Shown here: in pieces, positions 17,851 through 28,767 of the stretch | Layout of the letters: each line of letters starts with the position of its first letter | How positions within the stretch are numbered: the first letter of the stretch is position 1 | Source of the DNA: Mycolicibacter terrae | GTDB taxonomy: Bacteria > Actinomycetota > Actinomycetes > Mycobacteriales > Mycobacteriaceae | Assembly (NCBI RefSeq): GCF_010727125.1 | Contig: NZ_AP022564.1 | Span: 1,550,001 to 1,614,000 of the forward strand | Reading direction: 5' to 3' | Length of the DNA stretch: 64,000 bases | Position numbers and translations under genes: made by a program | The notes under the pieces: generated by a model | Database searches by the model: none | Told to the model about the DNA's origin: nothing | Seen by the model: only the letters and a program-made list of their open reading frames with translations

Positions 17851-18176
17851 CCGGGCGCCTGGGTGCACATGGTGCTGCGCGCCGCGCGCACCATGGTGGC
17901 GGCCTGCTCGGGGCTGGCGCCGTATTGCCCGGCCACCTGGTCGATCACCGCGCTCGAAGGTCGGCCGGAGTAGAGCAGACGGCAGGCCTGTTTGCCGGCC
18001 AGCAGCAGCTGGTCGTCGTCACCGGGAAAGTTGCCGCGGGCCGCATCGAGGTACCGGGTGTCCTCGGCGGTGTAGGGGATCGGCCACGCGCCGGCTGGTC
18101 CGGCGGCGGGGCCCAGCAGCGTTGCGGCCGCGGCCGCGGCCGCCATCAGCCGGGCACCTGGTTTCGACACCGACAT
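17847..18176 (-). CDS. Exported DUF732-like protein
   Basis: This 109-residue protein has a clear signal peptide (Ala-rich hydrophobic stretch ending GPAGA) and a mature domain of the mycobacterial DUF732 type, with two Cys (QACRLL and STMCTQ) likely to form a disulfide. The [11 protein letters not shown] and [15 protein letters not shown] elements are typical. Its stop overlaps the proS stop, so the genes are convergent. The function of the family is not established. Confidence 0.8.
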   Translation of the reverse strand: MSVSKPGARLMAAAAAAATLLGPAAGPAGAWPIPYTAEDTRYLDAARGNFPGDDDQLLLAGKQACRLLYSGRPSSAVIDQVAGQYGASPEQAATMVRAARSTMCTQAPG

Positions 18177-18213
18177 CGGCCCGCTCCTTTCGCTTGGTCC
18201 GGCTGGGGCTCGC

Positions 18214-18672
18214 TCAGTCGCCGCCGCCCGGGAACGCCCGGGTGATCGGCCAGTTGCCCAGTGCTTGGTTCCAGTGCGCGGCCAGCACCGCGCTCTGGCC
18301 CAGTGCGGTCGCCGCGAATTCCCGGTCCGAGGGCTCGCGGGCCTGTTCGACGACGGCGCGCCAGGCTGTCGCGGTGTCGTTTTCCATCCGGACCGCCAGC
18401 CGCAGTGCGTCGTCGGAGGTGGTCAGCGGCATGGGCAGCTGATATCCGGCGGCGGCGGGCGGTATCGGAACCGAGCGGGCGGCGAGGATCGCGATGGTCC
18501 GGTCCCGGCGCTCGCGGTGCTGGCGGATGGTGGGAACCACCAGGTCGTTGAACTCCGGCAAGGAGTACGCCGACACCATCCCGTAGCCATAGACCACCCC
18601 GTATTCGGTGGCCAGGGCATCGCACAGGGCGGCGTCGGGACCGCTGAGCGCGCTGGGTTCGACCGAGGTCAT
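18214..18672 (-). CDS. DUF4439 ferritin-like protein (Rv2844-like)
   Basis: This 152-residue helical protein matches the DUF4439 pattern: LCDALATEYGVVYGYGMVSAY, then ERRDRTIAIL, RMENDTATAWRAVVEQA and AVLAAHWNQALG. The ATG at 18672 overlaps the upstream gene's stop as ATGA, so the two are translationally coupled. The frame is open far upstream, but that part is antisense-like noise inside the preceding gene. Role unknown. Confidence 0.8.
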   Translation of the reverse strand: MTSVEPSALSGPDAALCDALATEYGVVYGYGMVSAYSLPEFNDLVVPTIRQHRERRDRTIAILAARSVPIPPAAAGYQLPMPLTTSDDALRLAVRMENDTATAWRAVVEQAREPSDREFAATALGQSAVLAAHWNQALGNWPITRAFPGGGD

Positions 18673-19187
18673 GACTGCGTCACCAATGCGACCGCATAGG
18701 AGGCCGTGCAGGCCGCGGCGATCGAGGCCAGCAGCCCGGCCCGGTAGCCCGAGGAGGCGATGGCCAGCTTCCCGGCGCTGTCGGCCGCGGCCCGCAAGGC
18801 GTTGACCACCTGGGAAACCGTGGGCGCGGGCCCATCCGGCGCGCCGGCCGAGGTGGTGGTTCCGGCGAGCTCCGGTGCGGGCTTTGGGGCGGCCCGGGCG
18901 ATCTCGGTGGCCAGCGCGCGGGCGTGTTCGGCCCGTTCCAGCGACACCCGGTCCAGTGCCGCGGCCAGCGCCTGCGTATCCGGCCCGGTCAGTGCGGCGC
19001 CGGCCGCGGCGGCCAGTTCGCTGTCGCGGTGCGCCAGCTGTCGTTGTGCTTCCAGGTCGTCGACGGCCGGTGGCGCGGGGGATGAGCCGCACGCCGGTGC
19101 CGCCAGGGCGATCAGGGCGAGCATCCCGGCGCCGGTCAGCACGCGCCGCCGGTCGATGGCGGTCAGGGGGCCGGACACCTCAGACAT
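18669..19187 (-). CDS. Exported Ala-rich protein with twin-arginine-type leader (Rv2843-like)
   Basis: From the ATG at 19187 the product is 172 residues. The leader [22 protein letters not shown] contains a twin-arginine-like RRxLTG start, a hydrophobic core and a Cys at a possible lipid attachment site, although APAC is not an ideal lipobox. The rest is Ala-rich and helical, including the coiled-coil-like [18 protein letters not shown] longer open frame upstream adds 57 Arg-rich residues and is rejected as a start. It is coupled to the DUF4439 gene. Function unknown. Confidence 0.75.
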   Translation of the reverse strand: MSEVSGPLTAIDRRRVLTGAGMLALIALAAPACGSSPAPPAVDDLEAQRQLAHRDSELAAAAGAALTGPDTQALAAALDRVSLERAEHARALATEIARAAPKPAPELAGTTTSAGAPDGPAPTVSQVVNALRAAADSAGKLAIASSGYRAGLLASIAAACTASYAVALVTQS

Positions 19188-19373
19188 CCTGCCACCCCGA
19201 CGTCGCCGGCCAGACGCGACGTGGCCGGTCGCGGGGCGACTGTTCGGCGGCAGCGCTTTTCCCGGTTTGCTGTGACCGTGCACGCCACGGCGTATCGTTG
19301 GTGGCTGGTTCCCGGCGCGCCTGGCGCGCGTGGGAACGCGTTCGTCCGGACAACTCAAGATGAGGAGCTCGCC

Positions 19374-19907
19374 GTGGCCACCGGGCTACCTTCGCAGACA
19401 CAGGTGATCGAGCTGCTCGACGCTGAGTTCACGCGTGCCGGATATGAGATCGAAGACGTCGTCGTCGACGAGCATGCGCCGCTGCCGAAGATCACGGTGG
19501 TCGCCGACGGCGACACCCCGCTGGACCTCGACACCGCCGCGTCGTTGGCGCGCTCGGCGTCGGATCTGCTCGACGGCCTGGACTACGACGGCCAATACGT
19601 GCTGGAGGTCAGTTCCCCCGGGGTGCAGCGGCCGTTGACCACCCCCACCCATTTTCGGCGCGCCCACGGCCGCAAGGTTGAGGTGACCTTGTCCGACACG
19701 ACCACCGTGACCGGACGGCTGGGTGTCGTCGAGGACGACGTCGTGACGCTGGTGGTGCGCGCCGGGCGGGACTGGAACCGTCGCCGGCTGCCGCTGAGCG
19801 AGATCGCCAAGGCGGTCGTGCAGGTCGAGTTCGCACCGCCGAGCGAACGTGAGTTGGAGTTGACGGGCCGTGGGCCCAGGGATGCGGGAACGGAGGCGGG
19901 CGGATGA
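19374..19907 (+). CDS. rimP: Ribosome maturation factor RimP
   Basis: The product is 177 residues from the GTG at 19374, with GAGGAG a few bases upstream. It contains the RimP core [30 protein letters not shown] and an SH3-like C-terminal domain with [16 protein letters not shown]. It assists 30S subunit assembly. It shares ATGA with nusA and heads the nusA-infB cluster, as in most bacteria. A long in-frame extension to 19221 is not family-like. Confidence 0.95.
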   Translation: MATGLPSQTQVIELLDAEFTRAGYEIEDVVVDEHAPLPKITVVADGDTPLDLDTAASLARSASDLLDGLDYDGQYVLEVSSPGVQRPLTTPTHFRRAHGRKVEVTLSDTTTVTGRLGVVEDDVVTLVVRAGRDWNRRRLPLSEIAKAVVQVEFAPPSERELELTGRGPRDAGTEAGG

Positions 19908-20926
19908 ACATCGATATGGCCGCGCTGCACGCGATCGAGGCTGACAAGGGCATCTCGGTCGACGTGGTGGTGGACACGATCAAATCGGCGTTGCTCACCG
20001 CCTACCGGCACACCGAAGGGCACCAGGCCGACGCGGTGATCGAGGTCGACCGCAAGACCGGCATGGTGCGGGTGCTGGCCCGCGAGACCGACGCCGACGG
20101 CAACGTCATCAGCGAATACGACGACACCCCCGAAGGCTTCGGCCGTATCGCGGCGACCACCGCCCGCCAGGTGATCCTGCAGCGGCTGCGCGACGCCGAG
20201 AACGAGAAGGCCTACGGCGAGTTCTCGGCGCGGGAAGGCGACATCGTCGCCGGCGTCGTCCAGCGCGACGCCCGGGAGAACGCCCGCGGCGTGGTGGTGG
20301 TGCGGCTGGGCACCGAAGCCAAAGGCTTCGACGGCGTGATCCGGCCCGCTGAACAGGCGCCCGGCGAAGGATACGAGCACGGCGACCGGCTGCGCTGCTA
20401 TGTGATCGGGGTGACCAGGGGGCTGCGCGAACCGCGTATCGAGTTGTCCCGCACCCACCCGAACCTGGTGCGCAAACTGTTCGCGCTGGAGGTGCCCGAG
20501 ATCGCCGACGGGTCGGTGGAGATCGTCGCGGTGGCCCGCGAAGCCGGTCACCGGTCCAAGATCGCGGTGGCCTCGCAGGTTCCCGGGCTCAACGCCAAGG
20601 GCGCCTGCATCGGCCCGATGGGCCAGCGGGTGCGCAACGTGATGAGCGAGCTGGCCGGCGAGAAGATCGACATCATCGATTACGACGAGGACCCGGCGCG
20701 TTTCGTCGGCAACGCCTTATCGCCGGCCAAGGTGATGTCGGTGACGGTGATCGATCAGGCGACGCGTGCCGCCCGGGTGGTGGTTCCGGACTTCCAGCTG
20801 TCACTGGCCATCGGCAAGGAGGGCCAGAACGCCCGGCTGGCGGCCCGGCTCACCGGTTGGCGCATCGACATCCGCAGCGACGCGCCGACCCACTCGGACA
20901 GCGAACCCGATCACGTTCCCGGATAA
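19904..20926 (+). CDS. nusA: Transcription termination/antitermination factor NusA
   Basis: This 340-residue protein has the N-terminal RNA polymerase-binding domain, an S1 domain ([25 protein letters not shown]), and two KH domains with [14 protein letters not shown] and [23 protein letters not shown]. It ends shortly after KH2, as actinobacterial NusA does, without the C-terminal acidic repeats of E. coli. It modulates pausing, termination and rRNA antitermination. Confidence 0.96.
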   Translation: MNIDMAALHAIEADKGISVDVVVDTIKSALLTAYRHTEGHQADAVIEVDRKTGMVRVLARETDADGNVISEYDDTPEGFGRIAATTARQVILQRLRDAENEKAYGEFSAREGDIVAGVVQRDARENARGVVVVRLGTEAKGFDGVIRPAEQAPGEGYEHGDRLRCYVIGVTRGLREPRIELSRTHPNLVRKLFALEVPEIADGSVEIVAVAREAGHRSKIAVASQVPGLNAKGACIGPMGQRVRNVMSELAGEKIDIIDYDEDPARFVGNALSPAKVMSVTVIDQATRAARVVVPDFQLSLAIGKEGQNARLAARLTGWRIDIRSDAPTHSDSEPDHVPG

Positions 20927-21044
20927 GCGTTCTTATTTGTCGCGCGCGTCAACTTCTGTGAATTACCCGTGATAATTCCGTGTGCAGGGCGTAGCGTTGA
21001 ACCGCGCTCATACCTGAGTGTGAATCGTACGGGGGGTCTTTGCG

Positions 21045-21668
21045 ATGAATTGTCGTCGATTTGTGCTTGCCATCGGCGCCTGTCTGGGTGCTGCGTTATC
21101 CGCCGGCCTCGCGGCCGCTGAGACGCTCCCACCCGGCGCTGTGTCTCCGCCGGGGCCGCCCACCGACGTCACCGACTACACCGACCTCGCCCCTTACTTC
21201 ACCTACCACCAATCCACCTGGCCTTACAACGTCGCCGACGACAGCGGCAACATCGTCGGGACGTTCGGCGATACGCACACCAGCGTGACCGGAGGCATTC
21301 CCTTCTTGTTCGCCAGCGACGTGCGCGACGAGATCACCGATGGCACCGGTGCAGCCTCGGCGTGGACCGGAGCAGTGGACGACAACTTCACATTGCAGAC
21401 CCTCGTAGGGATCTTGAGCTATTTCACGATCTACGGGAATCATTACATCCAGAATCCGGAGGGAATGTCCGATTACGTGACGTTCTTCAACTACACCTTT
21501 CCGCTTTTCGACACCTTCCCTGATGATCAGACTTCGACGGCGGCAGCCACCGTGGCGCAGGCCACCGGGGATACATCAGACCTGACCGGTTCGTTGGGAT
21601 CGGACGGCGCCGACACCGGCTGGCTAGCGGATCTGGGCCAGTTGCTGGATATCGGCACCCTGTTCTGA
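21045..21668 (+). CDS. Secreted protein of unknown function inserted between nusA and ylxR
   Basis: The ATG at 21045 opens a 207-residue product with a clear Sec signal peptide (RRFVLAIGACLGAALSAGLAAA). The mature domain is rich in Asp, Thr and aromatic residues, with segments such as YFTYHQSTWPYNV and TFFNYTFPLFDTFPDD and no Cys. I recognise no domain. The low Lys/Arg and Asp/Thr/Gly-rich composition resembles other mycobacterial exported proteins. Its own upstream gap of 118 bp and a promoter-like element before ylxR suggest it is a separate unit within the nusA-infB cluster. Confidence 0.8.
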   Translation: MNCRRFVLAIGACLGAALSAGLAAAETLPPGAVSPPGPPTDVTDYTDLAPYFTYHQSTWPYNVADDSGNIVGTFGDTHTSVTGGIPFLFASDVRDEITDGTGAASAWTGAVDDNFTLQTLVGILSYFTIYGNHYIQNPEGMSDYVTFFNYTFPLFDTFPDDQTSTAAATVAQATGDTSDLTGSLGSDGADTGWLADLGQLLDIGTLF

Positions 21669-21717
21669 GGTGCGACTGCCTGTGCTGAGTGTGTTCGGAC
21701 CACCGTCGGAGTGTGGG

Positions 21718-21723
21718 TAGACT
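21718..21723 (+). promoter_or_regulatory. Predicted -10 element for a leaderless ylxR-infB transcript
   Basis: TAGACT ends five bases before the GTG start of ylxR at 21729. This spacing would place the transcription start at or next to the start codon, a common mycobacterial arrangement. No convincing -35 was seen. Confidence 0.45.
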
Positions 21724-21728
21724 GAGCC

Positions 21729-22094
21729 GTGATCCAGCGCGAGACTCCGACGATCGGCTCGCGGACGCACCGCTCCCCGCAGGGACCGGTGCGCACGTGT
21801 GTCGGCTGCCGGAAACGCGAGTTGGCCGTCGAATTGCTTCGGGTGGTCGCTGTGTCAGGGGATGGCAACGAGGCCGTCACCGTTGACACGGCGGGCAACC
21901 AGCCAGGACGGGGTGCGTGGCTGCATCCCGCGCCGCAGTGCCTGCAAGCGGCGATCGGGCGACGAGCGTTCGCGCGCGCGCTGCGGATCAGCGGTTCCCC
22001 GGATGTATCCGGGGTGGAGGAGTACTTCGATCACCAGATCGGCTCACCGCCTCGGCTAACAGAACAGGTAGCGAAGAACATGAGCACACCGTGA
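21729..22094 (+). CDS. ylxR: YlxR (DUF448) RNA-binding/nucleoid-associated protein
   Basis: This 121-residue protein has the family signatures RTCVGCRKRE and GRGAWLHPAPQCLQAAIGRRAFARAL. The GTG at 21729 follows a -10-like hexamer by five bases. YlxR lies between nusA and infB in most bacteria and is reported in some to act as a regulator or RNase P partner. Here it is separated from nusA by a secreted-protein gene. Confidence 0.92.
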   Translation: MIQRETPTIGSRTHRSPQGPVRTCVGCRKRELAVELLRVVAVSGDGNEAVTVDTAGNQPGRGAWLHPAPQCLQAAIGRRAFARALRISGSPDVSGVEEYFDHQIGSPPRLTEQVAKNMSTP

Positions 22095-22171
22095 AGTCCC
22101 GATGACCATGCGTCATAGCTAAACCCGAGGCGCGGCCCACTACCGCTGTCGCCTCATAGACAGGAGAAGTA

Positions 22172-24898
22172 GTGGCAAAGGCCCGCGTACACGAGTTGGC
22201 CAAGGAACTCGGTGTCACCAGCAAGGAAGTCCTCGCCCGTCTGAGCGAGCAGGGCGAATTCGTCAAGTCGGCGTCCTCGACCGTGGAAGCCCCCGTCGCA
22301 CGGCGGCTGCGCGAGTCGTTCGGCGGCGGCAAACCCGCAGCCAAGAGCAAAGAACCCGCGCCGGCGGCGCCCGCCAAATCGGCCGTCCCGGCCCCGCCGA
22401 AGACTGCGCCGGCCGCAGCCGCTGACGGCCCGGCCGTCACGGCCGAGGCCCCTGCGGCCCAGCCTTCGGCTCCGGTCGCGCCCGCCGCCGAGGCGCCCGC
22501 TCCCGCGGCGCCGCCACCCGCCCCGGCACAACCCGGCCCCCCGCCGGCAGCTCCCGGCCCCCGGCCCGCAGCACCGGGTCCCAAGCCCGGCGCCCGGACA
22601 CCGCGCGTCGGCAACAACCCGTTCTCATCGGCGCAGCCGGTCGAGCGCGCCATCCCGCGTCCGCACCCGCAGGCACCGCGGCCGGGAGCACCCCGGCCCG
22701 GCATGCCGCGTCCCGGTGGGGGCGCGACACCCGGCAACATGCCCGGACGCACCAGCAACTTCGGCGCTCCGGGCCGCCCGGCGCGGCCCGGAGGCCCGCC
22801 CCGCCCCGGCGGCGGCGGCCGTCCCGGCGCTCCCGCCGGGCGTCCCGGCGGCCCCGGCGGTAACTACCGCGGTGGCGGCGGTCCCGGCGGTCCCGGCGGC
22901 GGAGGCGCCCCTGCGGGCGCCGGCGCCGGAGGTTTTCGGGGTCGCCCCGGCGGCGGCGGCCGTCCCGGCCAGCGCGGTGGCGCGGCCGGCGCGTTCGGCC
23001 GTCCGGGCGGCGCACCCAAGCGGGGCCGCAAGTCGAAGCGGGCGAAACGCGCCGAATACGAAAACATGCAGGCGCCGGTGGTCGGTGGCGTGCGGTTGCC
23101 GCACGGCAACGGCGAGACCATCCGGTTGGCCCGTGGCGCATCGCTGTCCGACTTCGCCGAGAAGATCGACGCCAACCCGGCCGCGCTGGTGCAGGCGCTG
23201 TTCAACCTCGGTGAGATGGTCACCGCCACGCAGTCGGTCGGCGACGAGACGCTGGAGCTGCTCGGCAGCGAGATGAACTTCGTCGTGCAGGTCGTCTCAC
23301 CCGAGGACGAGGACCGTGAGCTGCTGGAGTCGTTCGACCTGACCTACGGCGAGGATGAAGGCGGCGAAGAGGATCTGCAGAGCCGCCCGCCGGTCGTGAC
23401 CGTGATGGGCCACGTCGACCACGGCAAGACCCGCCTGCTGGACACCATCCGCAAGGCCAACGTGCGCGAGGGCGAGGCCGGCGGCATCACCCAGCACATC
23501 GGCGCCTACCAGGTGGGCGTCGACTTCGACGGCTCCGAGCGGCTGATCACCTTCATCGACACCCCCGGTCACGAGGCGTTCACCGCCATGCGTGCCCGCG
23601 GCGCCAAGGCCACCGACATCGCGATCCTGGTGGTCGCCGCCGACGACGGCGTCATGCCGCAGACGGTGGAGGCGATCAACCACGCTCAGGCCGCCGACGT
23701 GCCGATCGTGGTGGCGGTCAACAAGATCGACAAGGAAGGCGCTGATCCGCAGAAGATCCGCGGCCAGCTCACCGAATACGGCTTGGTGCCAGAGGAATTC
23801 GGTGGCGACACCATGTTCGTCGACATCTCGGCCAAGCAGGGCACCAACATCGCCGCCCTGGAGGAGGCGGTGCTGCTGACCGCCGACGCCGCCCTGGACC
23901 TGCGGGCGAACCCCGACATGGAGGCCCAGGGTGTGGCGATCGAGGCGCACCTCGACCGCGGCCGCGGCCCGGTGGCCACCGTGCTGATCCAGCGCGGCAC
24001 GCTGCGGGTCGGCGACTCGATCGTCGCCGGCGACGCCTACGGGCGGGTGCGGCGCATGGTCGACGAGCACGGCGACGATGTCGAAGAGGCGCTGCCGTCG
24101 CGGCCCGTCCAGGTCGTCGGCTTCACCTCGGTGCCCGGCGCCGGCGACAACCTGCTGGTGGTCGACGAGGACCGGATCGCCCGCCAGATCGCCGACCGGC
24201 GCAACGCGCGCAAGCGCAACGCCCTGGCGGCGCGGTCGCGAAAGCGGATCTCGCTGGAGGACCTGGACTCGGCGCTGAAGGAAACCAGCCAGCTGAACCT
24301 GATTCTCAAGGGCGACAACGCCGGTACCGTCGAGGCGCTGGAAGAGGCCCTGATGGGAATCCAGGTCGACGACGAGGTTGCGCTGCGGGTGATCGACCGC
24401 GGAGTCGGTGGCATCACCGAGACCAACGTCAACCTGGCGTCGGCGTCGGATGCGATCATCATCGGCTTCAACGTGCGCGCCGAGGGCAAGGCCACCGAGC
24501 TGGCCAACCGCGACGGGGTGGAGATCCGCTACTACTCGGTGATCTACCAGGCCATCGACGAGATCGAGAAGGCGCTCAAGGGCATGCTCAAGCCCATCTA
24601 CGAGGAAAAGGAGCTGGGCCGGGCCGAGATCCGTGCGCTGTTCCGGTCCTCGAAGGTCGGCAACATCGCGGGCTGCCTGGTCACCTCCGGCGTCATGCGC
24701 CGCAACGCCAAGGCGCGGCTGCTGCGCGATTCCGTGGTGGTCGCCGAGAACGTCACGGTCTCCTCGCTGCGCCGGGAGAAGGACGACGTCACCGAGGTCC
24801 GCGACGGCTACGAATGTGGTCTGACGCTGACCTACAGCGACATCAAGGAAGGCGACGTCATCGAGACCTACGAGCTGGTGGAAAAAGCACGCGCCTGA
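22172..24898 (+). CDS. infB: Translation initiation factor IF-2
   Basis: This 908-residue GTPase has an N-terminal IF2_N helix domain ([21 protein letters not shown]), and then a long Pro/Ala/Gly-rich linker of roughly residues 54-290, including RPGG and GGG runs. The GTPase domain follows, with P-loop GHVDHGKT at residues 413-420, DTPGHEAF and NKID, then domains II-IV. The linker coincides with very GC-rich repetitive DNA. It positions fMet-tRNA on the 30S subunit. The GTG start at 22172 has AGGAG nearby. Confidence 0.97.
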   Translation: MAKARVHELAKELGVTSKEVLARLSEQGEFVKSASSTVEAPVARRLRESFGGGKPAAKSKEPAPAAPAKSAVPAPPKTAPAAAADGPAVTAEAPAAQPSAPVAPAAEAPAPAAPPPAPAQPGPPPAAPGPRPAAPGPKPGARTPRVGNNPFSSAQPVERAIPRPHPQAPRPGAPRPGMPRPGGGATPGNMPGRTSNFGAPGRPARPGGPPRPGGGGRPGAPAGRPGGPGGNYRGGGGPGGPGGGGAPAGAGAGGFRGRPGGGGRPGQRGGAAGAFGRPGGAPKRGRKSKRAKRAEYENMQAPVVGGVRLPHGNGETIRLARGASLSDFAEKIDANPAALVQALFNLGEMVTATQSVGDETLELLGSEMNFVVQVVSPEDEDRELLESFDLTYGEDEGGEEDLQSRPPVVTVMGHVDHGKTRLLDTIRKANVREGEAGGITQHIGAYQVGVDFDGSERLITFIDTPGHEAFTAMRARGAKATDIAILVVAADDGVMPQTVEAINHAQAADVPIVVAVNKIDKEGADPQKIRGQLTEYGLVPEEFGGDTMFVDISAKQGTNIAALEEAVLLTADAALDLRANPDMEAQGVAIEAHLDRGRGPVATVLIQRGTLRVGDSIVAGDAYGRVRRMVDEHGDDVEEALPSRPVQVVGFTSVPGAGDNLLVVDEDRIARQIADRRNARKRNALAARSRKRISLEDLDSALKETSQLNLILKGDNAGTVEALEEALMGIQVDDEVALRVIDRGVGGITETNVNLASASDAIIIGFNVRAEGKATELANRDGVEIRYYSVIYQAIDEIEKALKGMLKPIYEEKELGRAEIRALFRSSKVGNIAGCLVTSGVMRRNAKARLLRDSVVVAENVTVSSLRREKDDVTEVRDGYECGLTLTYSDIKEGDVIETYELVEKARA

Positions 24899-24943
24899 TG
24901 AGCGAAGCGAAGAAGACAACCCACACGGGCAGGCGCGGTCGTC

Positions 24944-26408
<1,465 letters not shown>

Positions 26409-26502
26409 TGCGCCCCACCTCCTCCCATGCGCGGGCGTGCGTGTTTGCGCACGACACGCCGCGAAACTCTGGCATTCGGCGCACGCTCGCGGGGGAGCCG
26501 CG

Positions 26503-27819
26503 ATGAGCGACAGCAGCGCCGCCGGCGGACGCCAGATCGCGGCGCTGGCGCTGCCGGCCCTCGTGGTGCTGGCCGCGGAACCGCTGTATCTGCTGTTCGA
26601 CACCGCGGTCGTGGGCCGGCTCGGGGCGCTGGGTCTGGCCGGCCTGGCAATCGGCGGGCTGGTCCTGGGGCTGGTCGGCTCGCAGGCCACCTTCCTGTCC
26701 TACGGGACGACGGCGCGCTCGGCGCGCCACTTCGGTGCCGGCGACCGCACCGCCGCCGTCGCCGAGGGGGTGCAGGCGACCTGGCTGGCGCTGGGCCTGG
26801 GTGCGCTGATCGTCATCGTGGTGCAGGCCGCGGCGGCGCCGCTGGTGTCGGCGGTCGCGGGCCGTGACGACATCGCGCAGGCGGCACTGCCCTGGCTGCG
26901 GATCGCGATCTTCGGAGCTCCGGCGATCCTGGTGTCACTGGCCGGCAACGGATGGCTGCGCGGAGTGCAGGACACCGTACGGCCTCCACGCTATGTCGTT
27001 GTCGGCTTCGCGCTTTCGGCGCTGCTATGCCCGCTGCTGGTGTTCGGAGCGCTGGGCATGCCGCGCTGGGGCCTGGCCGGCTCCGCGGTGGCCAACTGCG
27101 CCGGCCAGTGGCTCGCCGCGCTGCTGTTCCTGCGGGCACTGCACTGCGAGCGGGTCCCGCTGCGCCTCGACGGGGCGGTGCTGCGGGCCCAACTGGTGAT
27201 GGGACGCGACCTGATCGTGCGCTCCCTGGCCTTTCAGGCCTGCTTCGTCTCGGCGGCCGCGGTCGCGGCGCGATTCGGGGCCGCGGCGCTGGGTGCCCAC
27301 CAGATCGTGCTGCAGCTGTGGACCTTCCTGGCGCTGGTGCTCGATTCGCTGGCCATCGCCGCGCAGGCCCTGGTCGGAGCGGCCCTGGGCGCCGGCGACG
27401 CCGGCCACGCCAAGGCCGTGGCCGGTAGGGTGACGGTGTTCTCGGCGGTCGCGGCCGCGGTGCTGGCCGCGTTGCTCGCCGCCGGGTCGGTGGTGCTACC
27501 GGCACTGTTCACCGGTGACCCGGCGGTGCTGGCGGCGATCGGGGTACCGTGGTGGTTCCTTGTCGCCCAATTACCTGTTGCCGGAATCGTTTTCGCCCTC
27601 GACGGAGTCCTGCTGGGAGCCGGCGACGCCGCATTCATGCGTACCGCCACCGTGATCAGCGCGCTGGCCGGCTTCCTGCCGCTGACCTGGCTGTCGCTGA
27701 TGCTCGATTGGGGTTTGGCCGGGATCTGGTCGGGACTGACCACTTTCATCGTGCTGCGATTGGTGTTCGTCGGGTGGCGGACGCTTTCCGGGCGGTGGGT
27801 GCAGGCCGGCCGCCCGTAG
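26503..27819 (+). CDS. dinF: MATE-family efflux transporter DinF
   Basis: This 438-residue polytopic protein has about 12 predicted membrane segments in two MatE halves: IAALALPALVVLAAEPLYLLFDTAVVGRLG and LIVRSLAFQACFVSAAAVAARFGAAALGAHQI. The ATG at 26503 has a GGGGGAG site. By family it is a cation-coupled drug or metabolite exporter. It follows nrnA as in M. tuberculosis (Rv2836c). No LexA box was seen upstream despite the DinF name. Confidence 0.92.
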   Translation: MSDSSAAGGRQIAALALPALVVLAAEPLYLLFDTAVVGRLGALGLAGLAIGGLVLGLVGSQATFLSYGTTARSARHFGAGDRTAAVAEGVQATWLALGLGALIVIVVQAAAAPLVSAVAGRDDIAQAALPWLRIAIFGAPAILVSLAGNGWLRGVQDTVRPPRYVVVGFALSALLCPLLVFGALGMPRWGLAGSAVANCAGQWLAALLFLRALHCERVPLRLDGAVLRAQLVMGRDLIVRSLAFQACFVSAAAVAARFGAAALGAHQIVLQLWTFLALVLDSLAIAAQALVGAALGAGDAGHAKAVAGRVTVFSAVAAAVLAALLAAGSVVLPALFTGDPAVLAAIGVPWWFLVAQLPVAGIVFALDGVLLGAGDAAFMRTATVISALAGFLPLTWLSLMLDWGLAGIWSGLTTFIVLRLVFVGWRTLSGRWVQAGRP

Positions 27820-27830
27820 GATCGGCTGAT

Positions 27831-28391
27831 ATGAGCGCGCAACGGGATCGGATGCTCCGCGGGGCGCTGTATCGCACCGACGATCCCGACCTGGTCGCCG
27901 ACCGGCAGGCGTGTCAGCGCTTGGTGGCTGCTTTCAACGGCACCCACCCCGATGACGACGCCCGCCGCCGAAACCTCTTGGGCGAACTGCTCGGGGCCTT
28001 TGGAGAGAATTCGGTGATCATGTCCCGATTCTGTTGTGACTACGGCAAATACATCAGCATCGGCGCCCACTGCTTCATCAACTATGACGCGATCATGCTC
28101 GATTGCGCACCCATCTCCATCGGTGACCATGTGTCGATCGGCCCCCGCGCTCAACTGTTGACGGCGCGACATCCGGTCCGCGACATCGACGCCCGGCGCG
28201 ACGGCTGGGAGTCGGCGGCGCCGATCACCATCAGCGACAACGTCTGGCTGGCGGCCGGGGTCATCGTCTGCCCCGGGGTGTCGATCGGTGCCGACACGGT
28301 CGTGGGCGCCGGCAGTGTGGTGACCCGGGACATCCCGGCAGGCGTTGTCGCAGTGGGCAATCCCTGCCGGGTCATCCGGGCGATCCGCTGA
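27831..28391 (+). CDS. Maltose/galactoside-type sugar O-acetyltransferase (LbH hexapeptide)
   Basis: This 186-residue protein shows an N-terminal MAC-type helix (MLRGALYRTDDPDLVADRQACQRLVAAFN). A left-handed beta-helix of hexapeptide repeats follows, with the catalytic His in the LLTARHPV region and the closing segment VVTRDIPAGVVAVGNPCRVIRAI. It starts 11 bp after dinF. It would acetylate a sugar hydroxyl with acetyl-CoA. Acceptor unknown. Confidence 0.88.
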   Translation: MSAQRDRMLRGALYRTDDPDLVADRQACQRLVAAFNGTHPDDDARRRNLLGELLGAFGENSVIMSRFCCDYGKYISIGAHCFINYDAIMLDCAPISIGDHVSIGPRAQLLTARHPVRDIDARRDGWESAAPITISDNVWLAAGVIVCPGVSIGADTVVGAGSVVTRDIPAGVVAVGNPCRVIRAIR

Positions 28392-28767
28392 ACCGGGCCC
28401 CCGATTCCGCCCCGAGCCACCACGTAGGCCGTGCCGATCAGGCCGTCGGTTCAGCAGAAGCGCAGCGAGCGCCGCCGGGCCGAGAACATCCACGCGGATC
28501 GCCGCGGCGGCGGCGCGAAGGGTCCGTCCGGGTACGCCGGGATAGCGCGCCGGGGGCGGCTCCCGGTCGGGATCGGCGACGCGTCCCCGCCGTCGCATTA
28601 CGGTAACGCTGCGTTCGCCAAAAATATGAAAAAAACCTGCATGGCCTATCTATACATTTAGGTTACTCGCGGGTAGCATTCGTCGGGTTGTTACCGGTGG
28701 CACATCGACTGTCTGCAGGGGTGTAAGTCACCGACCGTCGTGAAAGCAATTGGGAGGAATGACAGGA
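28392..28767. other. Intergenic region with an AT-rich promoter-proximal half
   Basis: There are 376 bp without a convincing gene. The first 200 bp are GC-rich and open in several frames, but I find no ribosome site or recognisable product. From about 28610 the DNA becomes unusually AT-rich (AAAAATATGAAAAAAACC, TATCTATACATTTAGG), marking a likely regulatory region for the secreted repeat protein. Confidence 0.5.

Noticed and set aside
22550..23030. GGC/GGT-rich repeats as a possible PGRS or minisatellite element
   Set aside because: They encode the Pro/Gly-rich linker of IF-2 in frame, which is normal for actinobacterial infB.
28431..28661. Short open frame before the secreted repeat protein
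   Set aside because: It has low-complexity Arg-rich composition, no ribosome site and no recognisable homology, and ends in the AT-rich promoter region.
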